Positions 5,916 through 11,567 are shown, counted from the stretch's first letter. The stretch: DNA of 14,806 bases from JBAWVR01 sp037147155 (GCA_037147155.1 JBAWVR010000019.1:1-14806), one strand, 5' to 3'. Made by a program: numbers and translations. Notes: generated from the letters alone by a model not told the origin.

Positions 5916-6611
5916 ATGTTCAAGAAAGTATTTCCGACCGGACGGGTTTTTCTACCCGTCATCCACGTCGTCGATGTCCCGCAGACATTGCAGAATATCG
6001 AGCTTGCCAAAGTTGGCGGTGCTGATGGAGTCTTCCTGATCAACCACAATGTCGATCACTTGGACCTCCTGAAGGGCATTTTCCCGGCGGCCCGTCGTTC
6101 GTTTCCAGACTTCTGGCTGGGCGTCAATTGTCTCGGTTTGAGTACTGCTGAAACCCTCATGGCTCTACCATCTGGAACCAATGGTCTCTGGACGGACAAT
6201 TCCACCATCAATGATCATGTGCCATTTGGCACTGCTTGTGCTGGGTATATTAATACTCTGCGCAAAGAAAAACACCCGGATATTTTGTACTTTGGTGGCG
6301 TGGCTTTCAAAGGTCAACCACCGGCCAGGGATCCGGCTGCAGCTGCCAAAAAAGCCGTGCCGTTCATGGACGTGGTCACCACCTCTGGTGAAGCTACCGG
6401 TATTGCCCCAAGTATTGAGAAAATCATCGCCATGAAAAACGCGATCGGCTCTCATCCCTTGGCCAATGCCAGCGGCATTAATCTCGCCAATGTCGAACCG
6501 TATCTCCCGTATGTGGATTGCTTCCTGATTGCTACCGGCATCAGCCGATCCTTCACCGAACTGTCCCTGCCTCACGTCGATGCTATGCATCAAATGATTC
6601 ATCGGGAGTGA
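5916..6611 (+). CDS. BtpA/SgcQ-family TIM-barrel protein
   Basis: A 231-residue protein resembling the BtpA family, whose members include cyanobacterial BtpA (photosystem I stability) and E. coli SgcQ (a putative sugar-pathway protein). Marks of the family: LPVIHV near the N-terminus, AKVGGADGVFLIN (residues 31-43), the late barrel signature DVVTTSGEATGIAPS (152-166), ASGINLANV (185-193) and FLIATGIS (203-210). These correspond to the D-x-V-x-x-[ST]-G-x-A-T-G and S-G-x-x-x-x-N-V phosphate-binding loops. A sugar- or nucleotide-phosphate ligand is inferred; the true reaction is unknown. Start is fixed by GGAGGT 5 nt upstream. Base composition is visibly more GC-rich than the flanking genes, which suggests acquisition by transfer. 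Confidence 0.75.
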   Translation: MFKKVFPTGRVFLPVIHVVDVPQTLQNIELAKVGGADGVFLINHNVDHLDLLKGIFPAARRSFPDFWLGVNCLGLSTAETLMALPSGTNGLWTDNSTINDHVPFGTACAGYINTLRKEKHPDILYFGGVAFKGQPPARDPAAAAKKAVPFMDVVTTSGEATGIAPSIEKIIAMKNAIGSHPLANASGINLANVEPYLPYVDCFLIATGISRSFTELSLPHVDAMHQMIHRE

Positions 6612-6630
6612 AAGGCTCCCCAAACCGTTA

Positions 6631-6668
6631 CGGCGCAAACTTTTCCGAAAAGTTTGCGCCGGTTTTTT
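6631..6668 (+). terminator. Rho-independent terminator of the BtpA-like gene (stem shared with 8261-8298)
   Basis: The stem CGGCGCAAACTTTT (6631-6644) pairs with AAAAGTTTGCGCCG (6648-6661) around loop CCG and is followed by GTTTTTT. The same 14-bp stem is used by the terminator after the MFS gene. A smaller GGGAG/CTCCC hairpin at about 6604-6619 overlaps the stop codon. Confidence 0.95.
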
Positions 6669-6713
6669 ACCATTATTTTTCAAGCTTTTTAAGCACTTAT
6701 CCACACCATATTA

Positions 6714-6742
6714 TTTACATAATAGCCAAAATATGCTATTAT
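6714..6742 (+). promoter_or_regulatory. Promoter in the BtpA-MFS intergenic region
   Basis: TTTACA (6714-6719), 17-bp spacer and TATTAT (6737-6742) preceded by TGC, making an extended -10. Predicted start is near 6749. An inverted repeat AATGCA-atata-TGCATT at 6748-6764 sits at the predicted start and could be an operator or a 5' hairpin. The 387-bp gap 6612-6998 otherwise holds the terminator of the BtpA-like gene, a short ORF, the Cas12a-repeat-like segment and an attenuator-like hairpin. Confidence 0.65.
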
Positions 6743-6748
6743 ATGCCA

Positions 6749-6871
6749 ATGCAATATATGCATTCACAGCTTAATAAAATTTGTCCGCGCCAAGGAACCA
6801 ATGGTGTTTTCGCCGTTGCCTCCTCTGCCGTATGGCCACTTATATTTAGCCGTGAAGGTTTTAGCATATAA
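6749..6871 (+). CDS. Possible short leader ORF upstream of the MFS gene
   Basis: A 40-codon frame starting at ATG 6749, with an in-frame ATG also at 6743 and another at 6758, and ending at TAA 6869-6871. The product begins MQYMHSQLNKICPRQG and ends FSREGFSI. It begins at the predicted transcription start of the 6714-6742 promoter, so it would be leaderless; no Shine-Dalgarno site is present. It overlaps the proposed antiterminator arm at 6845-6852, so ribosome movement across it could affect the downstream hairpin. It matches no family I know. A non-coding leader is equally possible. Confidence 0.25.
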   Translation: MQYMHSQLNKICPRQGTNGVFAVASSAVWPLIFSREGFSI

Positions 6872-6936
6872 TTTCTACTGAAAATAGATTTGTAATTCTA
6901 GAAGAGTCTCGGCTAAACGGAAAGCCGGGATTTTTT
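6845..6936 (+). promoter_or_regulatory. Possible attenuator: terminator hairpin with competing antiterminator arm
   Basis: Terminator stem TCTCGGCT (6907-6914) / AGCCGGGA (6923-6930) has an 8-nt loop and is followed by six T (6931-6936), ending 62 nt before the MFS start. The segment TTTAGCCG (6845-6852) is the exact complement of CGGCTAAA (6910-6917), which covers the 5' arm of that stem, so the two pairings exclude each other. This is the layout of a transcription attenuator or riboswitch expression platform. The 8-bp complementarity could be chance. An alternative reading is a free-standing small RNA of about 190 nt (6749-6936). Confidence 0.45.
6870..6889 (+). other. Cas12a-direct-repeat-like segment
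   Basis: AATTTCTACT (6870-6879) followed five bases later by TAGAT (6885-6889) matches 16 of 20 positions of the mature Lachnospiraceae Cas12a repeat as I remember it, with identical spacing. The repeat hairpin would be TCTAC / ATAGA with a 5-nt loop and one C-A mismatch at the closing pair, so it is degenerate. It is a single copy, followed by about 20 nt and then a terminator. No cas gene or second repeat is in the window, so this is a resemblance and not a CRISPR array. Confidence 0.3.
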
Positions 6937-6998
6937 GTTTAGCAAACCGATTCGTCGGTGTATTAGTTCTTTCATCAATTAAGCACAGGAGTATCAAA

Positions 6999-8183
6999 AT
7001 GAAAAATGTAGCGTCTCATCGGAACATCGCCCTGTACAAGTGGTTCGTGCTTTTTGCCGAACCCTTGTTCTGGGGTCCTATCGTGATCCAATCAATCATG
7101 GTACTCGGGAAAATGGAGCTGTCGCAAATCTATTTTATGGAAGCGATTGTCACCATTCTCATCATTCTGCTCAACATCCCAACCGGAGCTCTGGCTGATA
7201 TCATTGGTCGTAAAAAAACCTTGATCATCGGACAAGCCTTCCTTCTGGGAAGTTTCATCGGATTCGCAACCATGAACTCGCCGTGGCAAGCCTGGTTCGC
7301 CAACATTTTGTGGGCGATCGGTTATGCTTTCCAAACGGGTTCAGATCATGCTCTCATCTACCAAACTCTGAAGAGTCAGGGACAGGAGAAATCCTTTACC
7401 GAACTCGAGGGTAAGGCGTGTGGGCGTCGGTTGTTGCTCATTGCCGTTTGTTGTCTCGCTGTTGGACCGCTTGCCAAGATCGACTTGCGCCTGCCTCTCT
7501 ATCTCTGCCTGCCCTTTGTGTTCATTCCATTTGTCATTTCTTTCTTTTTCAAAGAAGAAAGAGTGGTGAGTGGTTACAGCACAAAGAAGCAGTTGGAAGT
7601 TCTGAAGCAGGGCGTCATGTTTGTTTTTCGCAAGCCTGAAGTCTTGTGGGTGATCGGATTTGTCACGCTGATTGGCGGGGCATCAAAAATCTGGTTCTTT
7701 ACCTACAATCCGTACTTTGAGGGTGTCGGTGTTGACCTCAAGTATTATGGAGTGGTGTTTTTCTTCCTCAATCTGGTCGCGTGGTTTTTCAGCCATTACG
7801 CCAGCCGGGTGGAAGAACACCTCTCCGAACGTCGTTGTGTGATTGGTATGATTTTGTGCATTGGTCTGCCGATTCTTCTCATGGGGATTTTCCCCTTCTG
7901 GTTTATGGTGTCACTCGTCCTAGTCCAGAATATCGTGCGCGGCTTCATGAGGCCTTTTACAAGTAACTTCATGAACCGTCATATCGATTCGGAAGATATT
8001 CGGGCCACTGCCTTGTCGACCAAATCCACATTCTCGGACATGTTCACCGCTCTGGCTCTCAGCTGGTTCGGTGTCATGAACACAAACCTTGGTTTGTTTC
8101 CGTCTATGACCGTTCTCGGCATCATTGTTCTCGCTCTCGGATTCATTAGTTACCTGCAGTATCGGCGTTTGTTCAAGAAATAA
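6999..8183 (+). CDS. Major facilitator superfamily transporter
   Basis: A 394-residue polytopic protein with about 12 hydrophobic helices, the usual MFS length. The signature between helices 2 and 3 is visible as GALADIIGRKKTLIIG (motif A, G-x-L-[AS]-D-x-x-G-R-[RK]). A basic central loop after FFFKEERVV separates the two halves. Substrate cannot be read from sequence; sugar, nucleoside or drug transport are all possible. Start is fixed by AGGAG (6987-6991) 7 nt before the ATG. Like the BtpA-like gene it is GC-rich and uses a Shine-Dalgarno site, unlike the surrounding genes. It may be controlled by the attenuator-like leader at 6845-6936. The pair may be a transport-plus-enzyme module. Confidence 0.9.
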   Translation: MKNVASHRNIALYKWFVLFAEPLFWGPIVIQSIMVLGKMELSQIYFMEAIVTILIILLNIPTGALADIIGRKKTLIIGQAFLLGSFIGFATMNSPWQAWFANILWAIGYAFQTGSDHALIYQTLKSQGQEKSFTELEGKACGRRLLLIAVCCLAVGPLAKIDLRLPLYLCLPFVFIPFVISFFFKEERVVSGYSTKKQLEVLKQGVMFVFRKPEVLWVIGFVTLIGGASKIWFFTYNPYFEGVGVDLKYYGVVFFFLNLVAWFFSHYASRVEEHLSERRCVIGMILCIGLPILLMGIFPFWFMVSLVLVQNIVRGFMRPFTSNFMNRHIDSEDIRATALSTKSTFSDMFTALALSWFGVMNTNLGLFPSMTVLGIIVLALGFISYLQYRRLFKK

Positions 8184-8260
8184 GCCCGTAACAGTAGGTA
8201 CCTATGAATCTCAATTTGTTGGTCAAATCGTCTCACTGTTTCCCGGCAGTGAAACGAAAC

Positions 8261-8298
8261 CGGCGCAAACTTTTCGGAAAAAGTTTGCGCCGTTTTTT
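8261..8298 (+). terminator. Rho-independent terminator of the MFS gene
   Basis: The stem CGGCGCAAACTTTT (8261-8274) pairs with AAAAGTTTGCGCCG (8279-8292), loop CGGA, followed by TTTTTTATTTT. The stem is identical over 14 bp to the one after the BtpA-like gene. The preceding 8184-8260 contain only a weak TCACTG/CAGTGA inverted repeat. Confidence 0.95.
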
Positions 8299-8923
8299 AT
8301 TTTATAATATCCGACTCCTTCAACTCCCCCTCCAATTGTTTTAAAAATGTCTTTAGAAAAACTGTTCTCTTCTTGGCCATGGTCTTGGCTAGTTTCGTAT
8401 GCATTCTTTTTTCTACCAACAACAATCTTCGATAAAACAAACCAACTCCTGAACGAAAATCCTTTTCATGTTTTTCGATTAAAGGTTTGTTGTGATTATA
8501 AAAAGGCACGTTCATATGACCACCAGAAGAAAATGTCCTAATGATTGAAATGGCTCCCGTTGATTCCAACATATCAGCATCTTGCAAGACCTTGGCCTCC
8601 AACAAGTCTGGAACAATTGCTTTGGTAAAAGAACATTGTCGAATACAAGTCTTCACTAATTCAATTTTCTCTTTTGGGTACTCAGCTACATTATTCAAAA
8701 TATTCCCCGCAAACTCGGCGCTTTCTTCTGTTTCATTACGACTCTGTGGTGAATCCTTGCGATAGACAATAATGTCATGAAATAAAGCAGCTGGAATAAT
8801 CACTTCTAAATCAGCTTTGACACTTTTACCAATTTTTGTCGCCAAATTCAAAACTCTAGTCACATGATTGAAGTCGTGCGACGGATCTGTTTTAATCTGT
8901 TTTTCTTCAGCCAAACTTTTCAA
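8297..8923 (-). CDS. HD-domain phosphohydrolase, start region interrupted by TAG
   Basis: A 208-residue reading from a TTG codon at 8923. It is an HD-superfamily metal-dependent phosphohydrolase: SHDFNHV (His16, His20), ALFHDI (His49-Asp50, the HD pair) and QDADMLE (Asp115, Asp117). Related small HD proteins hydrolyse nucleotides or nucleotide second messengers; the substrate here is unknown. The codon just before TTG is an in-frame TAG. Seven codons further upstream lies an ATG (8945-8947) in the same frame, 1 nt after the stop of the upstream gene (TAATATG, the same junction seen between PAP2 and CcdA). That reading gives MKLAIIK-stop-LKSLAEEK, so the original gene probably began at 8947. 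The TTG may serve for reinitiation, or the gene may be broken. The C-terminal part is Lys-rich. Confidence 0.75.
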   Translation of the reverse strand: MKSLAEEKQIKTDPSHDFNHVTRVLNLATKIGKSVKADLEVIIPAALFHDIIVYRKDSPQSRNETEESAEFAGNILNNVAEYPKEKIELVKTCIRQCSFTKAIVPDLLEAKVLQDADMLESTGAISIIRTFSSGGHMNVPFYNHNKPLIEKHEKDFRSGVGLFYRRLLLVEKRMHTKLAKTMAKKRTVFLKTFLKQLEGELKESDIIK

Positions 8924-8948
8924 CTATTTGATTATCGCTAATTTCATA

Positions 8949-9392
8949 TTATTTAATTAGATTCAACTCCCCTCCTATCAAAATCGGTTTCATTCCCAAT
9001 ATCTCTTCTTTGTAAGAAATCTCCGGAATCGGATTATACATAAAAATATTTTTCTTTAGAAAGAAAGCCACGCCCATCTCCATCAAAGTATTACCACCCA
9101 CATAGCCAGCAATACCATTTTTATCATAATTCAAAACCAAAATTACATCCGACCAAACTATCTTGTCATAATGAGCGGTAATCGCCTCGGCCTTTCTATC
9201 CCAGACCCAGCTGTGATCAGTGGTCGTCGCTTTACGTAAATTATAATAATCTTTGATAGCCATCATTTTGCCGTCGTCTCCCATGATTTCAAATGGTGGA
9301 ATCTTGACCTCATGCCCCATAGACACCAAGTCATTCATCACCCTGGTCATCTCATCATGAAAAGCAATACTGCCACAAATTGTTATCTTCAT
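8949..9392 (-). CDS. Nucleoside 2-deoxyribosyltransferase-like protein
   Basis: A 147-residue protein with a Rossmann-like fold of the nucleoside 2-deoxyribosyltransferase superfamily. Marks: MKITICGSIAFHDEM (N-terminal phosphate-binding loop, residues 1-15), MGHEVKIPPFE (25-35), SDVILVLNYDKNGIAGYVGGNTLMEMGVAF (81-110) where the D-V-I-L-V-x-N and GGNT-x-[ML]-E motifs lie, and a C-terminal IPEISYKEEILGMKPI. The GGNTxxE glutamate corresponds to the catalytic Glu of the superfamily. Such proteins cleave or exchange the N-glycosidic bond of (deoxy)nucleosides or their monophosphates; substrate is inferred only. It is the first gene of a unit with the HD hydrolase, which suggests nucleotide salvage or clean-up. 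Confidence 0.8.
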   Translation of the reverse strand: MKITICGSIAFHDEMTRVMNDLVSMGHEVKIPPFEIMGDDGKMMAIKDYYNLRKATTTDHSWVWDRKAEAITAHYDKIVWSDVILVLNYDKNGIAGYVGGNTLMEMGVAFFLKKNIFMYNPIPEISYKEEILGMKPILIGGELNLIK

Positions 9393-9399
9393 ACTGACA

Positions 9400-9408
9400 A
9401 TACTAACA
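9400..9408 (-). promoter_or_regulatory. Extended -10 promoter of the deoxyribosyltransferase-HD unit
   Basis: The minus strand reads TGTTAGTAT, ending 7 nt (TGTCAGT) before the ATG at 9392. A leaderless start is predicted. Confidence 0.6.
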
Positions 9409-9456
9409 AATTATTATTTTAAAACAAACAAAAAAACGCCTAAGCGATTTAATTTG

Positions 9457-9471
9457 GCTGCCGGACTTGGA
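9457..9471 (-). repeat. Direct copy of the tRNA-Gln 3' end (att-like)
   Basis: These 15 bp are identical to 9635-9649, which cover the 3' acceptor strand, discriminator and part of the T stem of the tRNA-Gln gene, 178 bp away and in the same orientation. No T loop or D arm accompanies the copy, so it is not a tRNA. Duplicated tRNA 3' ends are typical footprints of integrase-mediated insertion; the intervening 178 bp contain no integrase. Confidence 0.6.
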
Positions 9472-9560
9472 CCACGAGTACGTTTATCGAAACTTACAGT
9501 TTCAGTACCCGTGTTTGGATTTTTTCTTCGTTTAAGAAAACTCGATAAAATCTCAAACAG

Positions 9561-9655
9561 GCTTCGATTCCAAGACGCGAGTGATATTATCACTCGCTTC
9601 CGGTAGCAAAAATAACCCTTGCGGGTTGATTTTTGCTGCCGGACTTGGAATCGAA
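9561..9655. repeat. Large imperfect inverted repeat made of tRNA-Gln 3' end and its mirror copy
   Basis: The symmetry centre is the tRNA terminator loop (9619-9622). The right arm (9623-9655) is the tRNA 3' end plus half the terminator. The left arm (9561-9618) repeats it in mirror: TTCGATTCCAAG (9563-9574) mirrors 9644-9655, and CCGG-T-AGCAAAAA mirrors the acceptor end. The left arm carries an extra 24 bp that includes a perfect 9-bp hairpin GCGAGTGAT-att-ATCACTCGC (9577-9597). No gene lies within the left arm. Confidence 0.75.
9605..9637 (-). terminator. Terminator downstream of tRNA-Gln
   Basis: The stem AGCAAAAAT + AACCC pairs with GGGTT + ATTTTTGCT (one bulged G), loop TTGC. On the minus strand it directly follows the tRNA and runs into T residues. 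It overlaps the last two bases of the tRNA. Confidence 0.85.
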
Positions 9656-9706
9656 CCAAAATTTTGGCTTTCAGAGAGCCACGTCCTACCTTTAGACGAT
9701 CCGGCA
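9636..9706 (-). tRNA. tRNA-Gln (anticodon CUG)
   Basis: A 71-nt tRNA folds on the minus strand. Acceptor TGCCGGA pairs with TCCGGCA. The D arm is GTCT/GGAC with loop AAAGGTA. The anticodon stem TGGCT/AGCCA encloses loop CTCTGAA, so the anticodon is CUG, which reads CAG (Gln). The variable loop is AAAT, and the T arm TTTGG/CCAAG encloses loop TTCGATT. The U1-A72 pair and G73 discriminator are known glutamine identity features, which supports the call. The 3' CCA is not encoded (CAA follows), so it must be added by a nucleotidyltransferase. It has its own promoter and terminator. Confidence 0.95.
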
Positions 9707-9725
9707 ATATTTGACTTGCCCACAT

Positions 9726-9754
9726 AGAATACTTCAAAAACCAATATTTTTCAA
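9726..9754 (-). promoter_or_regulatory. Promoter of tRNA-Gln
   Basis: On the minus strand TTGAAA (9749-9754), 17-bp spacer and TATTCT (9726-9731), about 19 nt before the mature 5' end. This is a standard sigma-70-type layout. Confidence 0.7.
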
Positions 9755-9803
9755 GTCCTTTTACCTTGTCGTCTTTACCACACAAAACTACCCCTTATAC
9801 TCA

Positions 9804-9830
9804 ACCCTTGTAGGACTGTCTTACAAGGGT
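9804..9830. repeat. 27-bp palindromic repeat, copy 1
   Basis: ACCCTTGTAGGA pairs with TCTTACAAGGGT around loop CTG (12-bp stem, one G-T pair). Copies 2 and 3 lie at 11859-11885 and 14303-14329. There is no T-tract on either side, so it is not a standard terminator. Confidence 0.8.
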
Positions 9831-9862
9831 AGGCGATTCCAAGTCCCCCACCTCAAAATTTA

Positions 9863-9871
9863 TGATATATT
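9863..9871 (+). promoter_or_regulatory. Extended -10 promoter of the P-loop kinase gene
   Basis: TGATATATT ends 6 nt (AATCAC) before the ATG at 9878. There is no Shine-Dalgarno site and no -35, so a leaderless start is predicted. Confidence 0.6.
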
Positions 9872-9877
9872 AATCAC

Positions 9878-10519
9878 ATGAGCAAAGAATTAGTCCTAAA
9901 AACCGTCGAGGAGCAAAAACCTCGCTTAATATATTTATCAGGAAAAACATGTACGGGAAAAACTACTTTTTCCAATGAATTAGAACAGCAGGGATACACC
10001 AAAATAGAATTAGACAAAATTGTTATGCGTTCGGTCGTGACTCCTTTTAATGTCAATCCTGGGGATGGGTTTCGTACAGCGTACCGAGGATTAGGTCCAA
10101 AAGAACAAATCGACGAATTTGTTAAAGCCACCAAAGAAGAAATTACGAAAAGAGTCCAGGAAACCTCTCTAGTTATAGAAGGTGCTATCGCTACCCCAGA
10201 AATCCTCTCCGCAGTGTTTTCTGGAGACTTAACAGATTTCACGTTTATATATTTTCACCCAGTAAACATTGATGTTTATGAGGGGCGGATATTATCCAGA
10301 TTTATCGCTGGAGCAAAAGATGGCAGCTCGGGATTGCCAAAAGATTTTTGGTCGCTAGTAAAAGACTCCGACCTTGATGAATTCAAAAGCACGGATCATG
10401 TTAATTCTGGTATTAAAAATGCAATAAATGAATACGCAATAAAGTCTATGAATGAATCTCAAATTAGATTGGCTGGTTTCAAGACCTATTTCCCGAATAT
10501 AATTGTTATTGAGATCTAA
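9878..10519 (+). CDS. P-loop NTPase, small kinase-like
   Basis: A 213-residue protein with a Walker A loop LSGKTCTGKTT (residues 20-30, G-K-T-C-T-G-K-T) after the hydrophobic strand LIYL. The lid or acceptor region KIELDKIVMRSV (42-53) follows, then a second strand with acidic end LVIEGAIATPEI (98-109), resembling Walker B of nucleotide or shikimate-type kinases. The strand FTFIYFHP is followed by a basic helix VYEGRILSRFIAG that could be the lid arginine region. The substrate is unknown; nucleoside, sugar or zeta-toxin-type kinases are alternatives, and no antitoxin gene is beside it. It is a single-gene unit with a predicted leaderless promoter. Confidence 0.7.
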   Translation: MSKELVLKTVEEQKPRLIYLSGKTCTGKTTFSNELEQQGYTKIELDKIVMRSVVTPFNVNPGDGFRTAYRGLGPKEQIDEFVKATKEEITKRVQETSLVIEGAIATPEILSAVFSGDLTDFTFIYFHPVNIDVYEGRILSRFIAGAKDGSSGLPKDFWSLVKDSDLDEFKSTDHVNSGIKNAINEYAIKSMNESQIRLAGFKTYFPNIIVIEI

Positions 10520-10562
10520 AAAAACTGTCCTCACCCTCATACTCTTCTCCCCCGAATTATTG

Positions 10563-10568
10563 TAGAAT
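10563..10568 (+). promoter_or_regulatory. -10 box of the SRPBCC-RibD gene
   Basis: TAGAAT ends 7 nt (ACTATAT) before the ATG at 10576. The TG lies directly before it and not at the TGn spacing. A near-leaderless start is predicted. Confidence 0.5.
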
Positions 10569-10575
10569 ACTATAT

Positions 10576-11520
10576 ATGCACGATATAACACTTCACAAAC
10601 AATGGGTCATCAAAGCCTCGATTGATGAGGTTTTCAAAATAATGACCGACTTTGAAAAATTGCCACAATATTTTCCAAAAGTTGCCGAAGCAGTCCAGAT
10701 AAATAAACGCGGAGAAAATTATTTGGAAATGGAGGCGACAGTGAAATCATTTGGTAAAAAGTTTCAGGTCAGAATGAAAACTCAAATTATTCCAGGCAAA
10801 GGTTTTATCTCCGACAATGATAGTTATCAGTTTGGCACTTCTGGTCATGAAGAATTTTTATTGTCGCCACACGCCGAAGGTACTTTGATTGACTATACAT
10901 ATCAAGTAAACATTCATAAACCATGGCTTCGCCTAATCGCCACACCTCTAATCCGCTGGTATTCCATGAAGTACTGGGAAAAAGCGGTTATTGATGAACT
11001 AAAAAAGATTTTAGAGAAAAATAAGACAACCCTATACAACGTAGTCTCATCAGACGGTTTTATTGCCCGCGAAGATGGAAGTGAAGATTTTATTTCTGAA
11101 AATGTTTGGCCAAACACTCTCAATCTCTACCTGCAATATGGAGCAATAATAATGGGTCGCAAGACTCATGACACTATTCAGTCGTATGACAAAGAGTTGG
11201 TTGAGCCATTTGAAAAACTAACCATAAAAAAGATTGTAGTAACTAATAATCCAGACTTCAAACCAAAAGATGGATATACTGTTGTTCATTCTCCCCAAGA
11301 AGCTATCGCTCTCGCACCAGACGCTCTGGTATCTAGTGGACCAACATTGAACAATTTTCTATTGAAAAATCACCTGGTTAAAAAGATTATCCATCATGAA
11401 GTCCCGGTTGATATTGGTGAAGGCATCAAACCATTTGATATCGAAGGGATAACTTTGGTTCCAATCGAAAATGTTCAAAATATTGAAGGAGTAACTGTGC
11501 GGGAATATAGAGTTTTATAA
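10576..11520 (+). CDS. Fusion of SRPBCC (START/COQ10-like) domain and RibD/DHFR-like reductase domain
   Basis: A 314-residue two-domain protein. Residues 1-148 form a SRPBCC ligand-binding fold of the polyketide-cyclase/COQ10 type: HKQWVIKASIDEVFKIMTDFEKLPQYFP (N-terminal strand and helix), a beta-rich middle, and the C-terminal helix YWEKAVIDELKKILEK. Residues 152-314 resemble the RibD C-terminal / dihydrofolate-reductase-like fold: LYNVVSSDGFIA (153-164), the NADPH-binding IIMGRKTHDTI (191-201), KKIVVTN (218-224), LVSSGPTLNNFLL (251-263) and PVDIGEGIKPF (277-287). Each domain is a known stand-alone family; I do not know this fusion as a described protein. No frameshift or internal start separates the halves. 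Reduction of a bound pterin, flavin precursor or other ligand is a possible role. Confidence 0.75.
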   Translation: MHDITLHKQWVIKASIDEVFKIMTDFEKLPQYFPKVAEAVQINKRGENYLEMEATVKSFGKKFQVRMKTQIIPGKGFISDNDSYQFGTSGHEEFLLSPHAEGTLIDYTYQVNIHKPWLRLIATPLIRWYSMKYWEKAVIDELKKILEKNKTTLYNVVSSDGFIAREDGSEDFISENVWPNTLNLYLQYGAIIMGRKTHDTIQSYDKELVEPFEKLTIKKIVVTNNPDFKPKDGYTVVHSPQEAIALAPDALVSSGPTLNNFLLKNHLVKKIIHHEVPVDIGEGIKPFDIEGITLVPIENVQNIEGVTVREYRVL

Positions 11521-11552
11521 TATTTAGTCCTCTCGCCTTCCTTCTCCCCATT

Positions 11553-11561
11553 TGCTAGAAT
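11553..11561 (+). promoter_or_regulatory. Extended -10 promoter of the 94-residue gene
   Basis: TGCTAGAAT ends 6 nt (TGACAT) before the ATG at 11568. The string TTTGCTAGAATTG (11551-11563) recurs exactly at 11903-11915, also just before a start codon. Confidence 0.65.
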
Positions 11562-11567
11562 TGACAT

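Noticed and set aside
6165..6704. 179-codon antisense frame over the BtpA-like gene
   Set aside because: It runs through the BtpA terminator and is a shadow of GC-rich codon usage on the other strand.
6854..6936. A CRISPR array
   Set aside because: Only one repeat-like segment is present, with a mismatch in its hairpin; there is no second repeat and no cas gene in the window. Kept only as a resemblance.
9457..9530. A second tRNA on the minus strand
   Set aside because: Only the 3' acceptor end is copied; no T loop (TTCGA), anticodon arm or D arm can be folded from the adjoining bases.
9561..9607. A plus-strand tRNA using the TTCGATTCCAAG segment
   Set aside because: The bases 5' of the apparent T loop do not pair with CCAAG, and a 24-bp hairpin insertion breaks the acceptor end. 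It is a mirror copy of the neighbouring gene.
9414..9785. A 123-codon minus-strand open frame
   Set aside because: It runs straight through the tRNA gene, its promoter and its terminator, so it cannot be a real protein gene as a whole.
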